Assembly (NCBI GenBank): GCA_016715765.1
Contig: JADJZJ010000037.1
Span: 1-47,452 of the forward strand
Source: Opitutaceae bacterium
GTDB lineage: Bacteria; Verrucomicrobiota; Verrucomicrobiia; Opitutales; Opitutaceae
Length of the DNA: 47,452 nt
Direction: 5' to 3'
Positions 34,155-42,192 of this stretch are shown here, one piece after another. Position 1 is the stretch's first letter. Each line of letters starts with the position of its first letter. A model generated the notes under the pieces. That model searched no databases and had not been told where the DNA came from. It was given only the letters and a program-made list of their open reading frames with translations. The translations under genes were made by a program, and so were the position numbers.

Positions 34155-35765
34155 ATGTCGGACCCCAAATCAAATTTGACCCTCCGCGAACAGCTCAACT
34201 CCGGCCGCTTCATCTATGGCGCCGAACTGGTCACGACCCGCGGCATGCCCGAGCCGGACCAACCCTCGAAGCTGGTCGAGCTGGGCGAAGGCCTCGCGGC
34301 GGACAACCGCATCGCGTGGGTGTCCATCACCGACAATCCCGGCGGCAACCCGATGATCCCGGCCGACTGGGTCGCCAACGTGCTCAAGCCGCGCGGCAAG
34401 CAGCTCGTCATCCATCTCACCTGCAAGGACCTCAACCGCAACGGCCTCGAGTCCGCCGCCTGGCGCTATGCCGCCGAGGGCTTCGACAACATCCTCGCGC
34501 TGACGGGCGACTACCCGACGGCGGGTTTCAAGGGCCTCGCGCAGCCGGTCTTTGATTTGGATTCCGTGAGCCTCATCGCGATGCTCAGCACGATGAACGC
34601 GGGCCTCGAGATCACGAAGCCCAACGGCAAGACCGAGAAGCTGACCAAGACCAACTTTTTCACCGGCTGCGCCGTCTCGCCCTTCAAGCAGCAGGAGCGC
34701 GAGCTGATGCCGCAGTATTTCAAGCTCGCCCGCAAGATCCAGGCCGGCGCGTCGTGGGTCGTGCCGCAGCTCGGCTACGACATGAGGAAGTTCCATGAGA
34801 TCAAACTCTTCCTCGACTGGGCCAGGCTCTCCGCCCCGATCGTCGGCAACGTCTACGTGCTCAACAAGACCGTGGCCCGGATGTTCAACCAGAACCGGAT
34901 TCCCGGCTGCGTCGTGAGCGACGCGCTCTACGCGCAGGTCGAGAAATACGCCGCCGGCCCCGACAAGGGGAAGGCCTTCTTCACCGAGCTCGCCGCCAAG
35001 CAGCTCGCCGTCTTCAAGGGCATGGGCTTCGCCGCCGGCTACCTCGGTGGCGTGCACAAGGCCGACGCCTTCGCGGCAATCATCGACCTCGCCGAGAGCT
35101 ACGGCGAAAACGACTGGAAGCAGTTCGCCCGCGAAATCCAGTTCCCGAAGGAGAAGGAATTCTACCTCTTCGAGCAGGACCCCGCCACCGGGCTCGGCGA
35201 CGGCGCGCGGCTCAACGCCGAATACGAGAAGTCGCTGCAGAATCCGGAAAAGCCCGCCGAGGTCGGCTTCAACTACCAGCTCTCCCGTTTCGTCCACAGC
35301 CTGGCCTTCAATCCCGGCCGCGGACTTTTCCCGGCGATGCAGAAGATCTTTGGCCGCCTCGAGTCCGGCAAGCACACGACCACGCTCGGCGCGCTGCACA
35401 CGGTGGAGCACGCCTCCAAGGTCGCGCTCTACGGCTGCAAGGACTGCGGCGACTGCTCGCTCCCCGAGTGCGGCTATCTCTGCCCGCGCAATTCCTGCTC
35501 CAAGAACCAGCGCAACGGCCCCTGCGGCGGATCCGCCAACGGCCATTGCGAGCTCGAGGACAAGGACTGCATCTGGTCGCGCGCCTACGACCGCCTGAAG
35601 TATTACGGTGAATCGCGCGACATGCTCAGCGGCCCCGCCGTCTTCGTGAACCCCGCCCTCAGCGGCACCTCCGCCTGGGCGAACAATTACCGCGGCCGCG
35701 ACCACGCCCACGTCGCCGTCCCCAACGGCACGAAACCCGAACCCACCCCCGCCAAACCCGTCTAA
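34155..35765 (+). CDS. metF: MetF-MetV fusion: methylenetetrahydrofolate reductase with zinc C-terminal domain
   Basis: A 536-residue protein. Residues 1-300 are a MetF-type TIM barrel (YGAELVTTRGMPEPDQPSKL, VSITDNPGGNPM, LVIHLTCKDLNRNGLESAAW, ILALTGDYPTAG, NFFTGCAVSPFKQQERELMP), which interconverts methylene- and methyl-tetrahydrofolate. From about residue 426, a Cys-rich domain (CKDCGDCSLPECGYLCPRNS, then CSKNQRNGPCGGSANGHCEL) matches the MTHFR C-terminal/MetV family that in acetogens is a separate partner subunit. The fusion implies an electron donor other than NADH alone, as for MetFV, by inference. The ATG at 34155 was chosen over a GTG at 34104; neither has a good ribosome site. It is the first gene of a folate C1 block with the methyltransferase at 35830. 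Confidence 0.9.
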   Translation: MSDPKSNLTLREQLNSGRFIYGAELVTTRGMPEPDQPSKLVELGEGLAADNRIAWVSITDNPGGNPMIPADWVANVLKPRGKQLVIHLTCKDLNRNGLESAAWRYAAEGFDNILALTGDYPTAGFKGLAQPVFDLDSVSLIAMLSTMNAGLEITKPNGKTEKLTKTNFFTGCAVSPFKQQERELMPQYFKLARKIQAGASWVVPQLGYDMRKFHEIKLFLDWARLSAPIVGNVYVLNKTVARMFNQNRIPGCVVSDALYAQVEKYAAGPDKGKAFFTELAAKQLAVFKGMGFAAGYLGGVHKADAFAAIIDLAESYGENDWKQFAREIQFPKEKEFYLFEQDPATGLGDGARLNAEYEKSLQNPEKPAEVGFNYQLSRFVHSLAFNPGRGLFPAMQKIFGRLESGKHTTTLGALHTVEHASKVALYGCKDCGDCSLPECGYLCPRNSCSKNQRNGPCGGSANGHCELEDKDCIWSRAYDRLKYYGESRDMLSGPAVFVNPALSGTSAWANNYRGRDHAHVAVPNGTKPEPTPAKPV

Positions 35766-35780
35766 TTTTCCCAACTTTAA

Positions 35781-35822
35781 AACCAATAACCCATAACCAT
35801 TAACCAATAACCCATAACCAAT
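35781..35822 (+). repeat. 21-bp tandem repeat before the methyltransferase start
   Basis: Two adjacent 21-bp units, each starting AACCAATAACCCATAACCA (35781-35801 and 35802-35822, 20 of 21 identical), occupy most of the 64-bp gap between the metF-metV stop and the next ATG at 35830. There is no Shine-Dalgarno sequence; bases before ATG are TTTCCCCC. Confidence 0.85.
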
Positions 35823-35829
35823 TTCCCCC

Positions 35830-36696
35830 ATGCCCATCCCCAACCTCACGATCATCGGCGAATCCATCAACGATTCCGTCCCCTCCACCCACAAACTTTT
35901 CGAGGCCAATGACCTCGCCGGCCTGAAGGAACTGGCCGTCTCCCAGGACACGGGCGGCGCCGGCTACATCGACGTCAACGTCGGCCCGCGCTCCGCCGCG
36001 TTCCTCGCCGACATGGTGCGCGAGGTGCAGGGCGTCACCGCCAAGCCGATCTCGATCGACACGCCCGACCCGGTCATGGCCGAGGCCGGACTCAGGGCCT
36101 ACGACCGCGCCCGCGCCGGCGGCCGCATCCCGGTGCTGAACTCCATCGCCCAGACGCGCCGCGCGATGTTCGAGCTCACCAAGATCATGCCCTTCATGCC
36201 CATCCTCCTCGCCTCCGAGCGCGTGGACGCCAAGGGCACCAGCCAGCCCTGCCATACCGCCCAGGAGGTTTACCAGACCGCGAAGGAACTGGTGGCCGAG
36301 GCCGGCAAGCACGGCATCCCGGTGAATCACTGCATCATCGATCCCGCCATCTCGCCGATCGGCGCCGACTCCGACGGCCGCTTCCAGTGCCTCATGGGTG
36401 CGATCAACCTCATCCACGCCGATCCCGCGCTGAAAGGCGTGCACATGTCCGTCGGTCTCTCCAACTTCAGCGTCATGCTCCCCCCCAAGCGCGCCGACGG
36501 TTCACCCACCAAGGGCCCGCTCGAGAGCGCCTTCCTGACCATGGCCGTGCCGCTCGGCATGGACCACGTCATCGGCTCCGTGAAGCGCAAGTACGACCTC
36601 CTCCCCGCGGATCACCCCGCCATGCAGTGCCTCACCGACTGCCTGAAGCTCGAGGGCTTCGACGTCATCATGCGCGTGCAGGAGTACTATTCGTGA
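35830..36696 (+). CDS. Pterin-binding methyltetrahydrofolate methyltransferase (AcsE/MetH-pterin type)
   Basis: A 288-residue TIM-barrel protein of the dihydropteroate-synthase-like superfamily. It moves the methyl group of methyl-tetrahydrofolate to a corrinoid protein, or the reverse. Signatures are LTIIGESINDSVPS at the N terminus, GYIDVNVGPRS (folate-binding Asp and Asn), KPISIDTPDPVMAEAG, IPVLNSIAQT, CIIDPAISPIGADSDG, and HMSVGLSNFSVMLPPKR, close to the AcsE/MetH pattern. The length fits a stand-alone pterin module. In Wood-Ljungdahl bacteria AcsE works with a corrinoid iron-sulfur protein; none is in this window. It follows the MetF-MetV gene and probably shares its transcript. An intrinsic-terminator-like hairpin follows its stop codon. 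Confidence 0.9.
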   Translation: MPIPNLTIIGESINDSVPSTHKLFEANDLAGLKELAVSQDTGGAGYIDVNVGPRSAAFLADMVREVQGVTAKPISIDTPDPVMAEAGLRAYDRARAGGRIPVLNSIAQTRRAMFELTKIMPFMPILLASERVDAKGTSQPCHTAQEVYQTAKELVAEAGKHGIPVNHCIIDPAISPIGADSDGRFQCLMGAINLIHADPALKGVHMSVGLSNFSVMLPPKRADGSPTKGPLESAFLTMAVPLGMDHVIGSVKRKYDLLPADHPAMQCLTDCLKLEGFDVIMRVQEYYS

Positions 36697-36700
36697 ACCC

Positions 36701-36771
36701 GTAGGCCGCCCGCTCGCGGGCGCTTTTTCGGCACGCGAAGGCCGAACAGCGCGAGCAAGCTCGCGGCCTAC
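36701..36771. repeat. Palindromic repeat, family R4 (copy 2), with terminator-like hairpin
   Basis: The outer arms are GTAGGCCGC/GCGGCCTAC (36701-36709 and 36763-36771). The left part contains CGCCCG/CGGGCG (36707-36712 and 36717-36722, loop CTCG) followed by CTTTTTC, which resembles a factor-independent terminator for the methyltransferase gene. The right part is the R4 GCGCGAGCAAGCTCGC hairpin seen also at 12473. Confidence 0.7.
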
Positions 36772-36815
36772 CGCAACCCTTTCCACCTTCCCCTCCCCAA
36801 ACCCAACCTCCTCCC

Positions 36816-38501
36816 ATGGCCGAAAAACCCGTACCCTCCGACATCGATATCGCCCACCAGGCGAAGATGCTGCCCATCGACAAGATCGCGGCGAAGCTCA
36901 ACATTCCCGCGGACGCCCTTGAGCACTACGGCAAGTACAAGGCCAAGGTCGGGCTGGATTTCTACCGCGAGCAGATCAAGAAGCCCGCGGGCCGCCTCGT
37001 GCTGGTGACCGCCATCTCGCCGACCCCGGCCGGCGAGGGCAAGACCACGACGACGGTCGGCCTCGGCGACGCGCTCAACCGCATCGGCAAGCGCGCCACC
37101 ATCTGCCTGCGCGAGCCCTCCCTCGGGCCGAGCTTCGGCGTCAAGGGCGGCGCGGCCGGCGGCGGCTACGCCCAGGTCATGCCGATGGAGGACATCAACC
37201 TCCACTTCACCGGTGATTTCCACGCCATCACCTCCGCGCACAACCTGCTGTCGGCGATGATCGACAACCACCTCACGCACGGCAACGCGCTCGGGATCGA
37301 CCCGAACCGCATCGTGTGGAAGCGCGTCATGGACATGAACGACCGCGCCCTGCGCGAGATCGTCGTGGGCATGGGCGGCGTGGCCAACGGCGTCTGCCGC
37401 CAGTCCGGCTTCGACATCACCGTGGCCTCCGAGGTCATGGCCATCTTCTGTCTCTCGCAGAACCTCGACGAGCTGAAGGAGCGCCTCGGCCGCATCGTCA
37501 TCGGCTACACCCGCGAAAAGAAGCCCGTCACCGCCGCCCAGCTCAAGGCCAACGGCGCCATGGCCGTGCTCCTCCGCGACGCCCTCGCGCCCAACCTCGT
37601 GCAGACGCTGGAGAACAACCCCGCGTTCGTGCACGGCGGGCCCTTCGCCAACATCGCGCACGGCTGCAACAGCGTGCTCGCCACCAAGCTCGCGCTGAGC
37701 CTCAGCGACTACACCGTCACCGAGGCGGGCTTCGGCGCCGACCTCGGCGCGGAGAAGTTCCTCGACATCAAGTGCCGCTTCGCCGGCCTCAAGCCCGACG
37801 CCGTGGTGCTCGTCGCCACGATCCGCGCGCTGAAGATGCACGGCGGCGTGGACAAGAAGGACCTCAAGGCGCCCAACGCCGCGGCCGTCGAGCGCGGCAT
37901 CGTGAACCTCGAGAAGCACGTCGAGAACGTCACCAGCTTCGGCCTGCCCGTCGTCGTCGCGATCAACCACTTCATCAGTGACACCGAGGAGGAGTTCGAC
38001 GTGGTCAAGAAGCACTGCACCCGGCTCGGCGTGAAGGCGGTCACCGCCACGCACTGGGCCCACGGCGGCGCCGGGGCCGAGGGCCTCGCCCGCGCCGTGG
38101 TCGAGGTCGCGGAGAAACCCACGAACAGCTTCCACCACCTTTATCCCGACGATATGCCGCTCTGGGAGAAGGTCCGCACCATCGCCCAGAAGATCTACGG
38201 TGCGAAGGACATCACCGCCAGCCAGCGCGTGAAGACCAAGTTCGACGACCTGCAGAAGGCCGGCTACGGGAAGTTTCCCGTGTGCATGGCCAAGACGCAG
38301 TACTCGTTCTCGACCGATCCGAACCTGCGCGGCCGCCCGACCGGTTTCGACGTCGAGATCCGCGAGGTCAACGTGTCCGCCGGCGCCGGTTTCATCGTCT
38401 GCCTCACCGGCGAGATCATGACCATGCCGGGCCTGCCCAAGGTCCCGGCCGCCGAGGTCATCGACCTCGACGCCAACGGCGAGATCCTCGGCCTGTTCTG
38501 A
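36816..38501 (+). CDS. fhs: Formate-tetrahydrofolate ligase
   Basis: A 561-residue enzyme that makes 10-formyl-tetrahydrofolate from formate, THF and ATP; it is reversible and can yield ATP when run toward formate. The length and order fit the bacterial family. The P-loop is TPAGEGKTTTTVG near 70-82. Also visible are REPSLGPSFGVKGGAAGGGY, NLHFTGDFHAITSAHNLLSA, IDNHLTHGN, FDITVASEVMAIFCLS and, near the end, KFDDLQKAGYGKFPVCMAKT and GAGFIVCLTGEIMTMPGLP. The ATG at 36816 has no clear ribosome site. It is followed by a strong terminator at 38544. In this setting it could close a methyl-oxidation route to formate or supply formyl units. Confidence 0.96.
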   Translation: MAEKPVPSDIDIAHQAKMLPIDKIAAKLNIPADALEHYGKYKAKVGLDFYREQIKKPAGRLVLVTAISPTPAGEGKTTTTVGLGDALNRIGKRATICLREPSLGPSFGVKGGAAGGGYAQVMPMEDINLHFTGDFHAITSAHNLLSAMIDNHLTHGNALGIDPNRIVWKRVMDMNDRALREIVVGMGGVANGVCRQSGFDITVASEVMAIFCLSQNLDELKERLGRIVIGYTREKKPVTAAQLKANGAMAVLLRDALAPNLVQTLENNPAFVHGGPFANIAHGCNSVLATKLALSLSDYTVTEAGFGADLGAEKFLDIKCRFAGLKPDAVVLVATIRALKMHGGVDKKDLKAPNAAAVERGIVNLEKHVENVTSFGLPVVVAINHFISDTEEEFDVVKKHCTRLGVKAVTATHWAHGGAGAEGLARAVVEVAEKPTNSFHHLYPDDMPLWEKVRTIAQKIYGAKDITASQRVKTKFDDLQKAGYGKFPVCMAKTQYSFSTDPNLRGRPTGFDVEIREVNVSAGAGFIVCLTGEIMTMPGLPKVPAAEVIDLDANGEILGLF

Positions 38502-38543
38502 TTTTGGCTTGTGGGCCTGGCGGCGGGTAGGTTCGCCGCCCAG

Positions 38544-38579
38544 GGGCGCGGCTTGGGCCGCGCCCTCTTTCTTTGTATT
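38544..38579 (+). terminator. Intrinsic terminator after fhs
   Basis: A 9-bp perfect stem GGGCGCGGC/GCCGCGCCC (38544-38552 and 38557-38565) with a TTGG loop is followed by TCTTTCTTTGTATTTTC. It lies 42 bp after the fhs stop. It is the clearest terminator in the window and separates fhs from the homocysteine methyltransferase gene. Confidence 0.8.
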
Positions 38580-38585
38580 TTCTGC

Positions 38586-38758
38586 GGCGGGGATTCCGAT
38601 CCCCGCCAGGTTGGGTGAATGCCACCTACGGAGCGGGAATGCGAGTTGGGTTGGGTGTCCACTCGAGCTCACGGCTTGTACCCACGAAAGGGGTCGGGAA
38701 ACCCCGAGGCCTTCAACACCTTCTTCGGCTTTCCCGGGAGCGCGGGCGGCCCGCCCGC
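38586..38758. repeat. R5 and R6 repeat relics in the 38502-38901 gap
   Basis: An R5 hairpin (GGCGGGGATTCC... at 38586-38607) and a single R6-type palindrome (GGGAGCGCGGGCGGCCCGCC..., 38736-38758) remain from pairs like those at 30470-30627. The AGGGGTCGGGAAACCCCGAG segment (38689-38708) resembles the partner arm of R5. The rest of this 400-bp gap holds the terminator at 38544; the short open frames across it translate repeat DNA and are not credible genes. Confidence 0.65.
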
Positions 38759-38901
38759 TGATTGGGCGAGGTTTCCAAACCGGAGAAAGATAAAGAGAAA
38801 GAGGAAAGAGAAAGATTAGTTCCGGGCTTTCGCGGGTCACTCCCCCGTGACACGCCCCGACTTTGACATCGCCCTCCGCACCGCTATCAACGTCGGACCC
38901 G

Positions 38902-40167
38902 ATGGCTGACTTCCTGACCACCCTCAAAGCCCAGCCGCTCCTGACCGATGGGGCGATGGGGTCCTACCTGTTCAGCCTGACCGGGCGGCTGTCCGAGACG
39001 AACCACGTCTACGAGGCCTTCAACACGGACCAGCCGGACCTGATCCGGAAAGTCCATCACGCCTATCTCGCCGCCGGCGCGCGCTGCCTGAAGACCAACA
39101 CCTTCGGCGCGAACCGCCGGCAGTTGCGGCAGTTCGGTTTGCAGGATCGCGTGACCGCCATCAACCGGGCCGGCGTGCAGGTGGCGCGCGAGGCCATCGC
39201 CGCGTTCAAGGCGGAGAACCGCGTGCCCGGCCCGTTCTTCGTGCTGGCCTCGGTCGGTCCGACCGCCGAGCCCCTCACCACCGCGTATGACGTGGCGGAG
39301 TGCTACCACGAGCAGATTGATGCGCTCATTGCGGCCGGCGCCGATGCCCTGCTGCTGGAAACCTTTGGCTCCCTCACGCAGCTGGAACTCCTCATCAGCC
39401 TCATCCAGGCGCGCCCCGGCACGCCGCCGGTGATTGCGGAGATGACGCTGCGCGCCGCCGACAAGGAACACGCGCTCGAGCCCGATCCCGTCACCTTCAT
39501 CAACCGCATGGCGGCGCTGGGCGTGGCCGTGGCCGGCGTCAATTGCTGCGCCCCGTGGGATGCCAGCGCCTTTGTGGATGCCGTCGCCGACGCGGAACCG
39601 GTTCGCGCGGGCGCGCTGCAGCTCGTCGTGATGCCCAATGCCGGCGGCTTCCAGCGCATCGGCAACCGGTTCATGACCTCGGTCAACCCCGAGTCGGCCG
39701 GCAAGCTCGTCCGCAGCCTGGCCGACCGCGGGGTGCGCCTGCTCGGCGGCTGCTGCGAGATGCATCCGCCGCACATCGAGGAGATGCAGAATTACCTGCA
39801 GACCCGCGGTGGCGCACGCATCACGGCCGCCGCCGGCGGCCCCGTCCTCGGCGCTGCCGCCGGTCGGCGACATGCGAAAAGGCGGCAACGGCCGGCTCTC
39901 GCAAAAGCTCAAGGCCGGCGAATTTGTCGTCAGCATCGAGGCGGTGCCGCCGCGCGGGACGGAGGACGCGATCATCCAGCGCAAGGTGGACTTCGTGGCG
40001 AAGCTCGCGGAGAGCGGGCTGGTGGACGCGGTGGATTTCACCGACGGCTCGCGCGGCATCCCGCTCATTCCGCCGGGCGACTTCATCCACCTCGTGCGCG
40101 AGCGCCTCGGCTGGACCGCGGCCACGGGCGACCGGATCGAGCTCATCCCGCATTTCACCGGCCGTGA
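38902..40167 (+). CDS. Homocysteine S-methyltransferase domain, N-terminal part of a frameshifted bifunctional gene
   Basis: Residues 1 to about 310 match a homocysteine/thiol S-methyltransferase barrel: LLTDGAMGSYLFSLTG, CLKTNTFGANRRQL, ALLLETFGSLTQLELLISL and the zinc ligands Cys in AGVNCCAPWD and the Cys pair in LLGGCCEMHPPHIEE. It should transfer a methyl group to homocysteine. Sequence after about 39,830 (RRHAKRRQRPALAK onward) is Arg/Ala-rich nonsense and overlaps the MTHFR frame. In related bacteria this domain is fused to an MTHFR domain in one chain (YitJ-like), and exactly that domain continues in the +1 frame from 39809. A 1-base indel would explain the split. The ATG at 38902 was preferred over a TTG at 38863. 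It may be a pseudogene, a sequencing error, or two coupled genes. Confidence 0.82.
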   Translation: MADFLTTLKAQPLLTDGAMGSYLFSLTGRLSETNHVYEAFNTDQPDLIRKVHHAYLAAGARCLKTNTFGANRRQLRQFGLQDRVTAINRAGVQVAREAIAAFKAENRVPGPFFVLASVGPTAEPLTTAYDVAECYHEQIDALIAAGADALLLETFGSLTQLELLISLIQARPGTPPVIAEMTLRAADKEHALEPDPVTFINRMAALGVAVAGVNCCAPWDASAFVDAVADAEPVRAGALQLVVMPNAGGFQRIGNRFMTSVNPESAGKLVRSLADRGVRLLGGCCEMHPPHIEEMQNYLQTRGGARITAAAGGPVLGAAAGRRHAKRRQRPALAKAQGRRICRQHRGGAAARDGGRDHPAQGGLRGEARGERAGGRGGFHRRLARHPAHSAGRLHPPRARAPRLDRGHGRPDRAHPAFHRP

Positions 40168-40822
40168 TCTCAACGTCATGGGCATCCAGAGCCGGCTGGT
40201 GGGGTACCATGCGAACCGCATCCACAACGTGCTCTTCATCACCGGCGATCCGCCGAAGATGTCGCCCACGTATCCGCGTTCGACCGCGGTGTTCGACCTC
40301 GATTCCATCGCGATGATCCGGCTGACGCATTCCTGCCTCAACGCCGGGGTTGATTTCGGCGGGGCCGCGCTCGGCAAGCAGGCCGACCCGCGGACGCATT
40401 TCACCATCGGCAGCGGCGTGGAACTCGAGGCGCAGGACATGAAGCGCGAACTCGACCGCCTGCGGCAGAAGATCGACCACGGCGTGGACTACATCATGAC
40501 CCAGCCCGCGTTCCGGCCTGAGCCGTTGGCGGTCCTCGAACCGTACCGCGGCCGCACCGCGTTTCTCATCGGCGTGATGGTGCTGGCCGGTTTCGAGCAC
40601 GCGCAGCGCATGGCCCAGGTCCCCGGCGTGGTCGTGCCCGACAGCGTGTTGCAGCGTTTCGCCGCGTATCCGGATGTGAAGGATCAGGCGAAGCTCGGAC
40701 TCGAGCTGGCCGCCGAGCAGATCCGCGACCTCAAGCGCGGCGGCTGGTCCGGCGTGTACCTCATGTCCACCGCGGTGGGTTTGGGCACCGTGGAAGTGTT
40801 GCGGGCGGGGTTGGGGAAGTAG
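39809..40822 (+). CDS. metF: Methylenetetrahydrofolate reductase domain, C-terminal part of the frameshifted bifunctional gene
   Basis: This frame encodes 337 residues, of which about 45-337 form a MetF barrel: KAGEFVVSIEAVPPRGTEDA, SGLVDAVDFTDGSRG, IELIPHFTGRDLNVMGIQSR, NVLFITGDPPKMSPTYPRST, and THSCLNAGVDFGGAALGKQA, then TQPAFRPEPL. It reduces methylene-tetrahydrofolate to the methyl form. The first 20 residues (MAHASRPPPAAPSSALPP) are low-complexity linker, and the GTG at 39809 overlaps the preceding frame, consistent with an interrupted fusion rather than a normal start. Ends with a TAG at 40822, just before the R9/R1 repeat. It is a second MTHFR in the window, distinct from the MetF-MetV protein at 34155. 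Confidence 0.85.
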   Translation: MAHASRPPPAAPSSALPPVGDMRKGGNGRLSQKLKAGEFVVSIEAVPPRGTEDAIIQRKVDFVAKLAESGLVDAVDFTDGSRGIPLIPPGDFIHLVRERLGWTAATGDRIELIPHFTGRDLNVMGIQSRLVGYHANRIHNVLFITGDPPKMSPTYPRSTAVFDLDSIAMIRLTHSCLNAGVDFGGAALGKQADPRTHFTIGSGVELEAQDMKRELDRLRQKIDHGVDYIMTQPAFRPEPLAVLEPYRGRTAFLIGVMVLAGFEHAQRMAQVPGVVVPDSVLQRFAAYPDVKDQAKLGLELAAEQIRDLKRGGWSGVYLMSTAVGLGTVEVLRAGLGK

Positions 40823-40827
40823 TGCCT

Positions 40828-41079
40828 GGTTAAGCGCAAAGACGCAAGGCGCGAAGGCGACGCAAAGGGTTTGTGGACCGCGGACCGCCCTCGGTCGCAC
40901 TGGCAGAAGCGGTGAGTAACCAACGCGTCCGAGGCTCAAAAATACCGACCTAATTGGAAAATCCGGAACGCTAGTTGTAAGTCGCCATCAGCGGCGGATT
41001 GCGACCGAGGGCGGTCGCGCTCCCGGGTCGAACCCAACTTTGCTCCGTTCTTCGCGACTTCGCGTCTTTGCGCTTAACC
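40828..41079. repeat. Nested inverted repeats: outer R9, inner R1 pair
   Basis: The outer arms are GGTTAAGCGCAAAGACGCAA... (40828-40857) and its imperfect inverse ...GCGTCTTTGCGCTTAACC (41050-41079). Inside are R1 elements: a shortened forward copy at 40883-40899 and a full inverted copy at 40998-41024. It lies between two convergent genes, and the right arm includes the TAA stop of the URO-D gene (41076-41074). Confidence 0.82.
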
Positions 41080-42168
41080 AAACCGGATCGCCTTCGTCTC
41101 CTCGACCAGCGCCATGATGTTCTCGAACGGCACATCCGGCTCGAGCACATGCGTCGGGGCGATCATCACCCGCGCGCCGTGGTCGCGGTGCAGCGCGGCG
41201 ATCTCGCGGACGCGCCGGCGGACATCGTCGGGCGTGCCGAAGGGCATCGTGGTCTGCGTGCCGACCATGCCGCTCAGGCCGAGGGTCTTGCCATGGCGCC
41301 GCACCAACTCGGCGGCGTCCATGCACTCGGGCTGCACGGGATTGAGAATGTCCACGCCCACCTCGAGCAGTTCGGGCACGATGGGCATGATGTCACCGTC
41401 GGAGTGATAATGCACCCAGACCTTGCGGCCGCCCGAGGCCTCGCGGATGGCGGCGATGACCTTGGCGAGGCGCGGCTTGAGATGCTTCCGCCACATGGGC
41501 ACGGACAGCAGCATGCCGGTCTGCATGCCGACGTCGTCGCCGAGGCCGATGATATCAATGCCGGCCTTGGCGAACTCGCGGCCGACGTTGCACGAACGCT
41601 CGGTGAACCAGTCGAGCAGCCAGTCGGCGATGCCGTTCTCCTCGGCGAGATCCTGGAAGAGGTTGTCCATCCCGCGCGCATACCACGAGACCTCGAAGGT
41701 GGTGCACTCCATGCCGGCGAAGGCGACCTTACCGCGCGTGTGCACCTGCTGCATCTTCTTCTGCAGGGCGGCGTAGTGCTTCGGGTCGGAGGTGTCGGGC
41801 CAGGGAAGTTTTTCCAACTGCGCGACGCTGGTGATCTTTTCCAGCGGGTGCAGCATGACCCGGAAATGGTAGGCCTTGCCCACGGTGCCGGCGGGCGGCT
41901 CGACGTGCGCGATGCAGAACGGACCGACCTCGGCGTTGGCGGGCAAAATGCAGCCGATTTCGGCCAGCGCATCACGCCAGTGCTGGGGATTCTCGTTGTA
42001 GCCGACCCACTCGAAGCCGAAGTCCATCTCAAACGACAGCTCGGGGCTGCGCACGCCGGTCTTCTCCTCGATGAGGTCGGCGACGGGCGGGGTGACGGGT
42101 ACGTTGAGCGGCAGCCACTCCGGGCGGCCGCCGGACATCATGGCGTGGAAATTTTCGCGGGCGTTCAT
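41074..42168 (-). CDS. URO-D family methyltransferase-like protein A
   Basis: A 364-residue protein of the uroporphyrinogen decarboxylase superfamily. It starts MNARENFHAMMSGGRPEWLP, typical of these barrels, and has VGMQTGMLLSVPMWRKHLKP and VWVHYHSDGDIMPIVPELLE then GVDILNPVQPECMD near the active site. Corrinoid-dependent methyltransferases of this type (MtaA, MtbA and others) bind zinc through H-x-C; here the position reads HYHSDGD, so the metal site is altered or absent. True heme-pathway HemE is unlikely given length and several paralogues. The methyl donor or acceptor is unknown. It is the most distal gene of a minus-strand series; an R2 hairpin separates it from the homocysteine methyltransferase gene upstream. 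Confidence 0.85.
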   Translation of the reverse strand: MNARENFHAMMSGGRPEWLPLNVPVTPPVADLIEEKTGVRSPELSFEMDFGFEWVGYNENPQHWRDALAEIGCILPANAEVGPFCIAHVEPPAGTVGKAYHFRVMLHPLEKITSVAQLEKLPWPDTSDPKHYAALQKKMQQVHTRGKVAFAGMECTTFEVSWYARGMDNLFQDLAEENGIADWLLDWFTERSCNVGREFAKAGIDIIGLGDDVGMQTGMLLSVPMWRKHLKPRLAKVIAAIREASGGRKVWVHYHSDGDIMPIVPELLEVGVDILNPVQPECMDAAELVRRHGKTLGLSGMVGTQTTMPFGTPDDVRRRVREIAALHRDHGARVMIAPTHVLEPDVPFENIMALVEETKAIRFG

Positions 42169-42192
42169 GGGGGGATTAAGATTGGCGGAACT

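Noticed and set aside
34170..35951. 593-residue minus-strand open frame
   Set aside because: It is antisense to the MetF-MetV gene and has no motif.
38509..38793. Small open frame after fhs
   Set aside because: It translates the terminator and R5/R6 repeats; there is no ribosome site or similarity.
36768..38927. 719-residue minus-strand open frame
   Set aside because: It is antisense to fhs, which is unambiguous; composition is shadow-like.
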